DNA of 64,000 bases from Xanthostigma xanthostigma (GCA_963575645.1 OY754465.1:45100401-45164400), one strand, 5' to 3'. Counted from the stretch's first letter, positions 47,939-60,548 are shown. Translations and numbers: made by a program. Notes: generated by a model from the sequence alone, not told the origin.

Positions 47939-48975
47939 GGTATTTTTAAACGCTTTATATTAGTTTGGGTTGTAAATATGTGTGTATGTATGTATGTAAC
48001 TAACTGTCCGTAACGGAATCTTTGAGCATAATTTTCACCAATTTCCCGAAGTCTGATTAATTTGAAACTTTGCATACGTATCAAGGACCGATGACAATGC
48101 AATAATTTGATAACAGTTTCCCATTATCCTTATTAGGACCCCCAGGATTAATAAATTCTTTTAAATCTTTGAGCATAATTTTCACCAATTTCCCGAAGTC
48201 TGATTAATTTGAAACTTTGCATACGTATCAAGGACCGATGACAATGCAATAATTTGATAACAGTTTCCCATTATCCTTATTAGGACCCCCAGGATTAATA
48301 AATTCTTTTATAGATCCTCTGTAGTAAACGCTTTATTTTCACCAATTTCCCGAAGTCTGATTAATTTGAAACTTTGCATACGTATCAAGGACCGATGACA
48401 ATGCAATAATTTGTTATCCTTATTAGGACCCCCAGGATTAATAAATTCTTTTATAGATCCTCTGTAGTAAACGCTTTATTTTCACCAATTTCCCGAAGTC
48501 TGATTAATTTGAAACTTTGCATACGTATCAAGGACCGATGACAATGCAATAATTTGATAACAGTTTCCCATTATCCTTATTAGGACCCCCAGGATTAATA
48601 AATTCTTTTCCCGAAGTCTGATTAATTTGAAACTTTGCATACGTATCAAGGACCGATGACAATGCAATAATTTGATAACAGTTTCCCATTATCCTTATTA
48701 GGACCCCCAGGATTAATAAATTCTTTTATAGTTCCTCAAACTAAAAAGTGAAAAATAAAATATAGTTTAAAAAAAACTAAAAAACACGCTTTATATCGGA
48801 CTAAAAAGTAAAAAATAATTGTTTTAAAATAAGCTTAAAAAGCGTGGGGCGCTTTGTTCCACATTTTCGTACATCGAGCGCCCAACGCTTTTTAAGCTTA
48901 TTTTAAAACAATTATTTTTTACTTTTTAGTCCGATATAAAGCGTGTTTTTTAGTTTTTTTTAAACTATATTTTAT
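47939..48975. mobile_element. Fold-back element (family C) with five-fold internal amplification
   Basis: Starts TTTTTAAACGCTTTATATTA like 10009. The block containing TACGTATCAAGGACCGATGA is then present five times in direct tandem (near 48076, 48223, 48381, 48521, 48640) with different truncations at each joint. A single near-perfect inverted repeat of about 95-bp arms follows (about 48750..48975). Units are almost identical to each other and to 10009..10465, so the amplification is recent. No coding capacity; short antisense open frames simply repeat with the units. Confidence 0.78.
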
Positions 48976-49612
48976 TCTATCGCTAACTTATAAACTGTAG
49001 GTAATTTTAGAAAACATTTAAAAATAGTGGGCATTATTTGTCTCCTTAAACCGCTTGATAAAAGTTACTGTTAAGTGTTAAGAAAAGGAATAAAATTAAA
49101 AAGACCTTTCGGAAATTACAAATTTCATAGACGCTTTGCGCGTATCTTAAAAAGTCATTCATGCCAAAACTATTTCATGAACAAGTTCTCCAATTTTAGT
49201 TTCAAACTGTCGTTTCAATTTCACGCAAAGGACGTTAAATATCCTGCATTATTTGTGGACACCATCTTGTTTCGGTGAAACAAAATCGTCGAGTTTCAGT
49301 CTGGATCAAGATCAGACATACGAACAAAAACGAAAGACAAGAACAGAGAGAAAACGTAGATTATATATGTGAAGAAGAGACGTTCAATAATAAGTGCGGT
49401 GAAGGGGAATAAGACGCGAGGGGGAAGATGAAACTTTAATGCAGCATCCGAGTGCAAGACAAGTCAAGGTAGATGCAGCGCACATGATCATGCACCTATG
49501 TTAATGCTGCATATTATGCAGCCGCGTCGCGAGAGATGCTTTTCTAACCAACACAAGAGAATATATTGCATTCAGAACCAATGTCCGCGATACGATTGCC
49601 ACATATTTTTTA

Positions 49613-49765
49613 CTAGCGGTCCCGCCCGGTTTCACCCGGGTGCAAAAGAACGAATGGGGAAGGAAGGGACATGAGTACGCACATTCATCTTAGTTTACCG
49701 AGATGAATGTTTTGTCCAAATTTCATGATGATCGGAGTTACCGTTCAAAAGTTTTTGTCGTTGCC
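49613..49765 (-). repeat. Lep1-like Helitron, 3' half
   Basis: On the minus strand this reads AACTTTTGAACGGTAACTCC... to CACCCGGGTG and GCTAG, then T. It matches the 3' part of 39377..39705 and 50590..51220; the 5' part is absent. Confidence 0.6.
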
Positions 49766-50589
49766 AGATAATTATTTTACTAAATCAATCGGACTTAAAA
49801 AAAACACGTTTTTCTAGCAATGTGCACTAAAAAGTTATCAATATTTTTTCAATAAAATGATTTGGTTCAACAGCAATAGAATGTCATCTGGACAAACGCT
49901 CACAAACATGGCGTCATAGTGTGTTGTTATTATTATTATTATTCTGTTTGTTAACATTCGAACTGTCACTGCGTGCGCAACAAATCATCTACAAAGCCAG
50001 TTTCAAAACAAGCATCGTGTGAGGCGTACCCATAACAGTCATCATGAAATACAGCGCCACAGTACTTGAAATCTAGCAGCCAACTTTAGCAAGGAATTTG
50101 GCAGCAAAATCAGTCTCGTGTGCAGCGGCCTTTAGAAATGGTTACAATATTTAAGCATTGAAAAGTGTGATTTTCGATTATTGCTAACGTCATAAAAACT
50201 CTATTTGGTACCAGCGCATTTTTAAGAAAATGAAAACTGAACGAACAACAATTTCGCAGCGAAATTATAGAGAACACGTTTTAATATTATACGAAGAGTG
50301 TATGAATGAGGTGTCGTTATGTAGTCTTAAAACCCCGTCGTCTCCATCTTCTTCCGAATAAAACACGCTCATCCGGTTTATCCGGGGACCTGACTGTATA
50401 GCGACCATAGCGGCAAACAAATTACATAAACAGTTTCTCTAAAAAACAGAAACATGCTACTGCGTCTATCTTCCTTTTACAGCTATTACATTTAAAATAC
50501 TAAAGAGAGACGATGAGACGATATAATATGGTATTTATTAAATGTTTTGTGCCTTGTGCATCGGTGATTCTTAATAATTTTATGTTGTA

Positions 50590-51220
50590 TAGCTGTCCCG
50601 CCCGGTTTCACCCGGGTGCAAAAGAACGAATGGGGAAGGAAGGGACATGAGTACGCACATTCATCTTAGTTTACCGAGATGAATGTTGTGTCCAAATTTC
50701 ATGATGATCGGAGTTACCGTTCAAAAGTTTTTGTCGATAAAAAGCAGTATTTATACTTTTTTTAACTAATATTTTTTTTTTTTAATTAATTAAATAAAAT
50801 TAAAATAAATTTAAATGTAAGCCTTAGAAGAAAGCAATGTAGAAAATAAAAAAAAATAAAAATATATTCGCCCAACGTGGGACTCGAACCCATGACCCTG
50901 ATATTGACAGTCGTATGCTCTACCGATTGACCTAGTCGGGGTTGTTTACTCACTACGCTAATATGAGTATATTTAGTTAGTGCATTTCGCACCTGAATAG
51001 AAGATTGTTTTTGAGATACATTTTGCAACATTTTTCATTAATGCTCCGCTCCTAATGGTTGTAGCGTGAATCGTGATATTATATAGCCTATACCCTTCCT
51101 CGATAAATAGGCTATCCAACAATTTTTTTTTTCTATTTGAACCAGTAGTTTCTGAGATTAGCGCGTTCAAACAAACAAACAAACAAACAAACTTCAGCTT
51201 TATATATTAGTATACCTAGA
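50590..51220 (-). mobile_element. Lep1-like Helitron carrying a tRNA-derived segment
   Basis: About 630 bp on the minus strand. It starts TCTAGGTATACTAATATATA with TTTG repeats and GCTAATCTCAGAAACTACTG. It ends with CACCCGGGTG and GGGACAGCTA, where the terminal CTRR is mutated. Compared with 39377..39705 it has roughly 300 bp more in the middle, including a tRNA-like sequence (50869..50941) and an A/T-rich tract. Confidence 0.6.
50869..50941 (-). repeat. tRNA-Lys-derived SINE-like head
   Basis: On the minus strand the stretch has an A-box-like TAGGTCAATCGG, TAGAGCATACGA and a B-box GGTTCGAGTCC, and ends CCCACGTTGGGCG. Overall it follows metazoan tRNA-Lys. The anticodon arm is mismatched, the triplet in the loop position reads GTC and not a Lys anticodon, and the 5' acceptor half does not pair well. 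It is therefore a pol III-type repeat head, not a working tRNA. Confidence 0.65.
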
Positions 51221-52832
51221 TATAGATTTAAGACTACACACTAAACCAGCTAGTTTTAATGCAGGTTCCGTGTGCGGCCAGACGTTTTGCAGTTTTTAAG
51301 TAGTGAGTGTGCAACAAGGATGTGTGTAGCTCGATGAAAGAATTTTTAATTTTGACGATGTTGTGCGAAAAGGAACAAGTGCAAGAAGTCAGGATAAAAG
51401 AAGGTAGTGGTTTCAGCTTATTGATGAAAACGACACATCAACTAGCACCGTACAGCATGGCTAGACAGAAATACCAGGCGATCGACTGATGATCGTTGCT
51501 GGTTACAGCCGGTCTAATGTGCACCAGTCCGTCAAATAACACGGGCAACTTTCCACGAACATCTTTCCTGATCCGTTGTGTGCTGGTATAGGATGCGCGG
51601 CCTTTTATTCCAAAAAACTCAACAGTCACATTCTGCCCGCACTCTTTCTAAAGAGACATATCCGTTGAAAGAAAGGACATTCAAAACTCGCTTTTTCGGC
51701 ATGTATAGGACAATGCTGCGTCCACATTCGTCGAAATCGCCATCTTGATTTTTTTTTCGCCATGACAAAAGCACAAAATATCGCTTCTGCGCATGCACCG
51801 ATTTTCTTCAAAAACAAAAGAGCTTTTCCTATGTCCCATCAAAATTTGATTTCGATCCGATTATCTGCAAGTTTTGTAAAAACTGCACGAAGAGAAAATA
51901 TTGTGAAAAATAAATAGACATAAATTAGTACCTACGTTCTCCACTTGTAGCGAATTTAACACTACGATATCGAAATATACTTGCATTCTTGGAAACCAAA
52001 CAGATTTGGAACAATGATCGTGGTAAGCCTAACACACTTGATTAACACATATCGACTTGACAAAAGTGAGAAATTTTACATAAAAATATGAAATGGGGTC
52101 TTCTGCAGCAAAGGAGACAAGATCAAGAGGATCATTTATACCTGCATCATGCATGCAAAGTTCAATGTGTCCATTATGTTAAATACGTAGCGTCCGAACG
52201 TAACGGTCAAGGCTCACATGATCCTCGCACCTATACGGTTGAAGGTGTCCTTCGGTTCTTACCGCATCGTTTATTTTATACTGTGGCATTATTATAAAGG
52301 TATCGCCATTTTGTTGTCGGTTAACTTGGCTTACTTCAGTTGCCAGGCGTTCATAGTGTACAATACGTATCTAACTTTGTCTAGTGTCGTTGTTCAACAA
52401 AGTTTTGTATAACTAAAAACCCTCAATGTTCGTATAAACCATATACGCAACTTTTTTTCAGACTCATAGTACTACGTGAGTGTTGTCTAACTATACATCA
52501 AATGAAACGCAATCTAGACGATTTTTGTTTTCGAAATATAAAATCGATACTTTTCGTGACCTCACAAAACGTGTATTGGACAGAGTTCAATTAGCAAGAC
52601 CTTGAAATTTCAACTGATTCCGATTATAAGCTGTTAGATAAAAACCAACCAACAAACGCGGAAATTAAGTACTCTTAGCTAAGACTGTTCAGGGCTGCTA
52701 CTGAAAATTTTCATATTTTTTGAAGTGAAAACTTCTTTAGCGGCGTTGTACACTTTTTTTGTAATGGATAAAAAATGTTAAACTCGCGTCAGGTAAAGTA
52801 AGAACTGGGTGAGACTCTCTAAGTAATATACA

Positions 52833-53010
52833 ACGTTAGACATCTAGCGATGAAATATCGTACATAAAAATGCAATCTATGATACAAACCATTTTATTTA
52901 CAACTGTTGCCAATATTTATATTACGTTAGACATCTAGCGTTGAAATATCGTACATAAAAATGCAATCTATGATACAAACCATTTTATTTACAAGTGTTG
53001 CCAATAAATA
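52833..53010 (+). repeat. 91-bp tandem duplication
   Basis: Two nearly identical copies begin ACGTTAGACATCTAGCG at 52833 and 52924 and extend through CAATCTATGATACAAACC and GTTGCCAATA. Only a few differences, so a recent duplication. Confidence 0.8.
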
Positions 53011-53303
53011 AACAATGCTTCTAAATGCAAAAAATAAGACGTTATTATTAAAGTTTTCACTTCTGCCGGCACTCCCGGAGTGCAACCCGTCTTTTTTTTA
53101 TAAAAGAACCCTCCCTGCATCGAAACCTCTTCTTTCACCCCGATTTGCGTGGCTTATACGATGTTTGAGGCAAACGAAGGTTTGTTCATTTATACATATG
53201 TCGCGTCCACATATACAAACAAAAGAATATCCCTTGGGGGAGGGGTGGTCATAATTAAATGTCTAACTTGAGTCTAAACTCTAAACGACATCACAAAATA
53301 TCT

Positions 53304-53379
53304 ATGAGCAGAGGCGGGATTCGAACCCACACGACAGTTTGATTCAAAAGTCAGTATGCTGACCAGTACACCACACTGT
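53304..53379 (-). repeat. tRNA-derived SINE head
   Basis: On the minus strand the region has an A-box-like GTGTACTGGTCAGC, a B-box GGTTCGAATCC and the closing CCGCCTCTGCTC. The anticodon stem is only three pairs (TGA/TCA), the acceptor ends do not pair, and no intact tRNA fold is available. About 80 bp of body continues toward 53225. Confidence 0.5.
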
Positions 53380-53499
53380 TGTCAACAATATAAATAATAT
53401 GAACTAGAGAGACGAGGCTTGTAAAGAACTTTAAAAAGCCACGCGGCGCGGATAAGTATTTTAATAAAATCGGCGCTCGTTTAAATCTGCTTCGCCAAT

Positions 53500-54010
53500 A
53501 GTCACCGTATTGGCAGTCGTGCAGGGCTATGCGAGGGAGATCAAATTATTGCAGTCGCGAAGCTTCAACCTGTTCGGCGAATGGTTCAGTGTACGCAAAG
53601 ATAGAGAGTGAACGGCTCTCGAATACCTAGCTTACAGCTGTGGAGTAACAATACGAACGACACCACAATCCAGTTGTCAGCAGCTCGGCAGAGCAATGTT
53701 GTGTTCTGTGAGTGCAGTCCACTCAATATTATGTGTACAGTCAGTGCGCGCACCTTGCCTTGCCGGAGAGATGGCGAGAGGAGGCCTTGAATGAAGTCGG
53801 CCAGTACACTTGGACTGTTTTGAACACATACACCAGTAGAGTACGGCTAGCCGGTTGGCGTTACGCCGGACTGACCGAGCTATCGACCCGCTATCGCACC
53901 AAACTGTTTCTAAAAAAAAAAAACACCGCGCCGTTGCAGTTGCTCGCTAATATAATTCGACGCACACACAACTTCCATTACGCGACAATTATTTCGTATC
54001 CCAATTTCAC
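53500..54010. promoter_or_regulatory. GC-balanced CpG-containing island, possible promoter or 5' exon
   Basis: About 500 bp with near-even base composition and many CpGs in otherwise AT-rich DNA. On the plus strand a TTCAGT initiator-like site lies near 53585. On the minus strand CACAGCT|GTAAGC near 53636 could be a donor of a non-coding first exon. The short open frames are not recognised. It may be a promoter of TLK or another transcript, or a solo LTR. Confidence 0.3.
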
Positions 54011-54751
54011 TCGAATTCGGTTATGATTGAAAAATTAGATACGTTCAAACCGCACAATGACCTTGCAAATACGGCGCTGTTGTATTGTCGAAAAGCAACT
54101 CTGGGGACGTTAGGTGAGCTCAAAATGAGAGGAAGGGGTCCGGCAAAATCTCACGATATCCCATTTACAGGGAGGTGGAATCAATGAAAATCTCACGAAA
54201 TTAACATTTTGTATCATTTTAATTCCTCTTATTTCACTGAAAAAATGCTGTACATAGAAGACATCGGTATTAACGGTTAAGTTATGTTGGTACGAAGCAA
54301 AATACATGAACATCAAATTAATTTAATTACTCAAAAAATATAAGGTAAATCTCACGTGAGGGAGGGAGTCAAATTAACAAAAACTTCACGTAATTAACTT
54401 ACGTCCCTTGTCAAAACACACAGGTAACCGCATAACAAGTCCAAGGCGTGAAAAGTTCTACAATTTTAGTTCTAATGCGGTTTCAGAATAAGTAATAAAC
54501 TCTTTATACAAGACATTCTCGATCTCGTCCTATAAATGATGCGACAATTACCTGCACATAAATTGATCAAAAGTGTGTGATAAATCAAATGATAACTTCA
54601 CGTAAATGTGTACCTACTAATTATATAAGTACCTGCTTCTCGTTTAAAAATGAAACGGGCATCATATAACGTTATTTCTTTATCTGGAAAATAACTTTAA
54701 ATTACCGGTTTTGAGACGTTTCATTTGTAAAATATTTATGTAAGTACATAC

Positions 54752-54850
54752 TAGTGATGTAACGAATGTCAATTTTTATACATTCGCGAATGCGAATATC
54801 TCTCACCGATATTCGCGAATGCGAATGTTCAGTTTTCAAATCTGGCGCCA
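54752..54850 (+). repeat. hAT-like end with CGCGAATGCGAAT repeats
   Basis: Begins TAGTGATGTAACGAATGT, and ATTCGCGAATGCGAATA recurs. The other end was not identified, so this is a truncated relative of 56086..56570. Confidence 0.4.
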
Positions 54851-55479
54851 TTTGTCCATTTGCACTGAACAATTGACTTTATTCTGTACATACGAAGGCA
54901 TATTTTGTCGTAAGTTATGATTTTATCCGAGGAAATGTTCCTTAAAATTTAAAGAGAACAAGGAGAACACAAGAGTGAAGTTGCCGTTTCGCTCCATTTT
55001 CGTCCGGCTTTCCGAGCTCCTGATTGGTTCCCATCGTGAAGTTGCTTGCGATATCTCAAGAAATCCGATCTTACAAGGATATTTCGAAACGCGCGAAGCG
55101 CTCAAGCGATACTAGAGTATAATAATATGAATCTATTTTTAGCAACACACCCGGACAGTTACAGTAAGAAGATGGTTATTTCCGGTTCAAGTTGATAGAA
55201 CCTTGCCACAAACTTCCGATAAACAATCCAACGTAATAAACTCATTTATGATTTCTCAGTGAAACGGTCGACATATTTCCGATTTAGGATTGCTGCGTTG
55301 ATGACACACAAGCTTAGTTCCGACTTGAGATAGTTATTTATCATTCCAAGTTCGGTCGATTTGGTGGTAGCTGACGATGTCTTTACTTTAGGTACAGAGG
55401 GTTTATCCGGGTCGCGTCTTCTATATAATATTATGTATTTGCAGTGAGTGAAGTGAGAGGTTTGTTTTAACCAAATATT

Positions 55480-55740
55480 CTCCACCATGAGCTGCTGTGC
55501 TCGGGCTGCTTGCTGTACAACGCGTATCGATCGTTGTAGCCAAGAGAGTTTTGATGCCTCTCAACGGCCGTCTGTCCCGTTTGGCTGCAGTGGGTGTGTG
55601 TCGTGTGGGTGATTCGTCGTCGTCTGACGACATCGACCGCCGTGTATAAAAGATAGAAGTTGATTCCCTTCATCCCGTCAGCGTGATCCTCAAACAACAC
55701 CGGAAGGATCCAGGGCAAATGGGAAAGGGAGGAGACAACA
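55480..55740. promoter_or_regulatory. GC-rich stretch with TATAAAAG
   Basis: Base composition is near 50% GC. On the plus strand GTGTATAAAAGAT at about 55652 is a good TATA box, with a possible start region about 30 bp on. The minus strand holds overlapping unrecognised open frames of about 70-80 codons. Function is uncertain. Confidence 0.25.
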
Positions 55741-56085
55741 AAATTGATAGCATCGCTTAGGAATTCCGCACTTCACGGTGCCAGAAGAATGCTTCTGAAC
55801 AGATCCAGAACAGGACACCGTTTCATTCAAAAGAACATAATTTAAATTTTTAAAACAAGATTTTAATTGTTCGACTAAATTTCGAGAAATTACTGTGATG
55901 GTTTTCAAAAAAATGACCTCCATGGAGCAAATGCATATGCAACTAAATTAAGAAATCGTCTCTTCTTTTACGATCCTACACAGCTACGTAAGGGTGGTGA
56001 TTTCTCACGTAAAATTTAATAACCTACTTTAGTAAATGACTACTACTACTACTCTCAAAATCTAAAAGTATAGGTACCTACTTAT

Positions 56086-56570
56086 TAGTGATGTGTCGGA
56101 TCGTTAAAAATGTATATCCGCGGATACGGATCTGAATACGGATTTTTGATTTCAAGATCCGCGGATACGAATACGGATCTTAACTTTCTTAGAGTACGCG
56201 GCGGTAAATATTGCACATCGACCTTTGGAAAGAGACTATCTGTTATGGGAAAAAGTTATTGACTTCTTTAAGAATTAACTCTCATAACAGATTGTCTCTT
56301 TCCAAAGATTGATGTGCAATATCTCATTATAAAGATAGTTGATTTAATACCTTTGAGTTACGTACTATTAGTATGGTACTCACTACGATAAATGTTTGCA
56401 ATATTAAAATGCCAAATACGATAAAAAAAATAAAAAATAATCTGAATGGAATTTAACAGGTTTTCATTATTACCTAATCACCTATAAAATTGCATCTATG
56501 AATTGAAAACTAATAAGGATCTCTCTTCTCCCTCGGATATCCGCGGATACGGATATCCGGCACAAAACTA
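56086..56570. mobile_element. hAT-type MITE with 8-bp target duplication
   Basis: 485 bp. The left end TAGTGATGTGTCGGAT and the complement of the right end TAGTTTTGTGCCGGAT match at 12 of 16. Flanks are CTACTTAT (left) and GTACTTAT (right), an 8-bp duplication with one difference, as hAT elements make. ATCCGCGGATACGGAT words repeat near both ends. An inner inverted repeat of about 43-bp arms lies at 56208..56322. No transposase. Confidence 0.7.
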
Positions 56571-58272
56571 GTACTTATACGAGTCAGACATTTAGAATAG
56601 GAACACCAAAGCACGGGGTCGAAGATATTCATGTCGATATTATTACACCATGGATTCTATTTATGGACATACACGGAAGTATTTAGATTTAAGAATAATA
56701 CGAATGGCAATAGACAGAAATGTAAACAATTATGTATCTTGAAGTTTCATTGTCACGCATGTGTCATGCTGTTTTTGGCCTTTCCATTTCGTCCGATTTT
56801 GTTCAAATTATTATTACTGGAACTTTGCGGTTCCTATAAAACCATGGTTTCAGATCGCGAGTTACTTAAGACTATGTGAAACAACACAATACCTCGTAGG
56901 GCGAAATATTACCTCATGCCTGTATCGAAATTAATTAAAACAATATTAAGTAGGTATATTCTTAGCAAAATTGTATCATTTGCGAATCAAACTACCTGAC
57001 CAACATTCTATTAAAACAAGAACCATTGAAAAATTATTCTATTATTTTCTATCCATACCTACTCACATTCAAGTAAAAGAACTAAATAATTCCTTATTCT
57101 CAGCATTTTCCTTATTTAGTTCTAATTTCAAATTATCAGGAGAATTAGTAAAATAATCGTCAGTATTTTAAAGATTTAAATCTTCTGGTACTCAAGAAAT
57201 ATGTTCCGGTTTTTAATACAAAAACTACCTAACAGATAACATTCAAGAGGAGAGATATGCTAATCGACAATAGCATAACATGAAATTAGACTTAAATTGG
57301 TCGGTGGTACGAAACAACTTATAACAGAGAAAAGAACACATAAAAATATCCAAACCTATTAATAGCCCAGAAACCGACACGTTTACTACGAAACATTTGA
57401 TATTGAACACAGCAACAGATTGAGAAGAGTTCGACGCGATGATGTCACGCAGCGAAATGAAGAATTAATATCACATCACCATAAACCAATCCTGTGGGTG
57501 TACACACACACTGGCCATGTTAACATTTATCATTCACTTATAACAATCATCTTATTATATTTATAAATAAAAACAAACGATTACCACCAATTAACATTGC
57601 ATGCAACAATAATATTATCACAATAAAATTAAAATCACTTTATAATACGCCATATTTAATTACAAAATAAGCAAGAACTAGTCACAGACACAAGATGTTT
57701 GTGTGTTGTATGTACACAGAGGCATGTGTGACTGTTTCTGTATGTGTTAAGCACGATTTACACTGTATTATTATTATTATTATGATAATAAAAACTAGGC
57801 ACTGACAGCAAACGTCGTGTGAGCATTGAGCGAATGGTGTGTGGTGTCCAAACACGACGTCATTCCGCGAGTGAAATATTTCATATCAGAAAGAGAACGA
57901 AAATGTACATTATACACACATAATATGTAGATTGTATTTGTGTAGATCGTCCGAGACATATTAAGCATGTAGTATAGATATGAAGCCGCGTATGATCTAT
58001 GCCAGTGTGATTCAAAATGTTTACCAAACGCGTTTATCTATAACATTTAGACATCATGCAAAGATTGCAGAAAGCATAGTAAAAAAATTGATTTGACAAA
58101 TGACCTTAGATTGTGATCATTAATTACAATTTTCATACATGCAGGAACTGTCTCAATGTTGTTATCAGACTCTATCGTGTAGAACATTAGACTGTACTCA
58201 TACGAAAGCAAATGACTGATCTACATATAATAAGATCTCTTTTCAAGTTGAATTAAGTATAATTGACCGTCT

Positions 58273-58480
58273 TGGGACGCCTGTCAGATGTGAAACATAT
58301 AAATTTAAGCGAAATACTAGTAACTAAATATCGCCCTGACATCTAACGAAATTCTAGTAACTAAATCAAACGTATCAACAAACGACATGTTCGTCACTCC
58401 AACGCACACACACACTCGCAGCTGTCCCACGTATACATACAGCAAGTGTAAATGAAACAAGTTCCATGAACAGCGTTGCA
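58273..58480 (-). mobile_element. Family A MITE, copy 7 (partial)
   Basis: Minus-strand copy with CAGATGTGAAACATATAAAT at its end and AAATTTAAGCGAAATACTAG, then AACGAAATTCTAGTAACTAA. The far end is diverged. Confidence 0.55.
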
Positions 58481-59266
58481 CCATATCAAAACATTTCGTT
58501 TCCAATTAGAATTTGACAGCATTTATATCTGCCGCCTATCAATTGAATGTACCTATACTCTTTTGTCCGCAGACTTGATTCTTAAAATACCTATCATTGT
58601 AAGATTCACTCCTTAGCATAACACAGCCGGCAACAAAAATATCTATGAACATTTAATATTAGAACAGGCTATAAGTTATCTCGCACACAATCAACTTACT
58701 GGTCAGACTATCTATATCCAAAAGAAACACAGTTCACACTCTATTTTCAGTTGATATACTTGCAAAGAGTACGATCGCCACTGTTTGAAAATCCCTGTCA
58801 CGAACTATTCTTTCCGTACATAATATAGAAACTAATACACCCAGAGTCAGAGACACAACGTTCTTTTACGCACAAGTCGTACTTGTTCTGCAGTGACCGG
58901 TGTCAAGCTCTAACTGAAACACTAACGAAATCGGAACAACACCACATTATAACAATAATATCCACAAACACACATACACACGGGTGTATTGGGGGGATAC
59001 GGCACACATACATGAATGTAATGGAAGCCCAAGCTCTCCGCGCACCTCCCCTTTGTACCCTTCATCGTGCTTCGCTCTATCTATCTTCAGCAATTCCTTC
59101 TTCATCTTATATGTTCGGTGCGAGTTAAGAAAACACAGGAGACTCACGATATATTTTCATCTTGATGATATCTGATCCATGTCTATTATCTGACGCAAGG
59201 TTATTTACAAACATTTAAATATCTCTTTTTTTCACGTTCATATATTATGTTTCATTTGCTCAAAAA

Positions 59267-59461
59267 ATGGACATTACAGCTCCATTGAACAGTACAATAG
59301 CAGAACGGGAACAAATTGTCGATGAACGAAATCGTGGTTCAAATCGATTGGTTTCGACTTCAGAGGGCATCGACTGGACATGCTCTAGCAGTGTAAAGTG
59401 TTCCTCCGAAAGCAAGGATAGAGATAGGTCACAATCGCACTCATATGAATCCGAAAAATAA
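59267..59461 (+). CDS. Hypothetical 64-codon open frame, Ser/Asp-rich
   Basis: ATG at 59267 gives MDITAPLNSTIAEREQIVDE and ends SKDRDRSQSHSYESEK before TAA. It is hydrophilic, with a Ser/Asp/Glu-rich tail, and looks more protein-like than the AT-driven frames nearby. No domain, no recognised family, no evident splice sites or poly(A) signal. It may be a chance frame or part of an old element. Confidence 0.15.
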   Translation: MDITAPLNSTIAEREQIVDERNRGSNRLVSTSEGIDWTCSSSVKCSSESKDRDRSQSHSYESEK

Positions 59462-60548
59462 CTCCAACTATATATGCATGGGCACGTCCAGTAGAGTTGA
59501 AGTCGATGGTTAAGAGAGCATCCGCATGTCGCTTATTTTATAGTGCGCGATTGCAAATATTCGATTGACCAGGCAAGATGCTGTACTGAGTTCAGACATC
59601 GCTCTATAAACTCGTGGCATTTATCCTTACAAACTCCACATTAAGCCAACATTTAAATATGGCCGCGTAAAATCTAAGGTTTTGCCTTTAGACAAATCCA
59701 AAAATATATTAAAGACACGACATGTTTTTAAAGAAATTTTTTTCCGCAGTGTTTTTAAATGGCAATTTTTTTATAGCTTGTACAAGTAAGCATTGTGTTA
59801 TATCTTTAATATTGATACCTATCTTCCATAATATGACTGATTCAACAATAATTACAGAAATATTCGAAATACTTTCGGTACAAGCTCGTTATTTTACTTT
59901 CCCTTCGCCTCGTGCGTATACGCCTAGAAACATAATACCTACTCAAGAATCGGCGCAACGGCGAAATCGAATTAAAACCGAGAACAAATATTTCGCAACA
60001 TCGAACACTTGCAATGAGTTTAAAACATTATTATAGTTACAACCTAATTTAGAAATAGAATGTATCAAGAGAGACTATAGAGCCATGGCATGTCAATGCA
60101 CTCTGCAATGTAGTATAGACATTGTGGTGTTACCAACACAACATATTTATGTACCTATTACTTATTAGTATGATGAAGGTACGTACGTGGACGCTAAAAA
60201 GGTTGGCTGCATTTAATCTGATCTATCGGTATGTAATTTATTTTCAGGTATGTCTACCGACTTAATAGGTACGCTTACTTTGTAGCTGTAGCTATATTAA
60301 TGTCAGTCGCCACATAAATGTAAATCAAAACAATAGCTACAGATGTCACTGCCGTTATAAATATACCAACTGCGTGACTACAAAACAAAGGGATTATAGA
60401 TACATTTTTTAAACCATATCTTAAGATAAAAATATTTATATATGTCGAAAAATCAAGACAAACTTAAATAGTAAAACAAAATAAAGGGAAATCGCTTGCC
60501 CATTTTATTGATTAATTTTTTCCTCTGTGATTCTTCGATAGGTAGGTA

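Noticed and set aside
47890..48667. Two minus-strand frames sharing MHCHRSLIRMQSFKLI
   Set aside because: The shared peptide comes only from the tandem non-coding block of the fold-back element.
47939..48975. CRISPR-like array (direct repeats at near-regular spacing)
   Set aside because: Units are contiguous copies with no unique spacers, in a eukaryotic transposable element.
50869..50941. Functional tRNA gene
   Set aside because: Boxes A and B are present, but the anticodon stem is mismatched, the anticodon does not match the Lys body and the acceptor stem fails to pair; treated as a SINE-like head.
53304..53379. Functional tRNA gene (Gln-like loop)
   Set aside because: Acceptor ends do not pair and the anticodon stem is too short; repeat-derived.
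53712..54026. 104-codon plus-strand frame in the GC island
   Set aside because: Overlaps another frame and crosses a poly(A) run; the island is better explained as promoter, UTR or LTR.
59722..60036. 104-codon plus-strand open frame
   Set aside because: Composition is that of AT-rich DNA (Phe, Ile, Asn, Thr), with no motif, splice context or recognised family.
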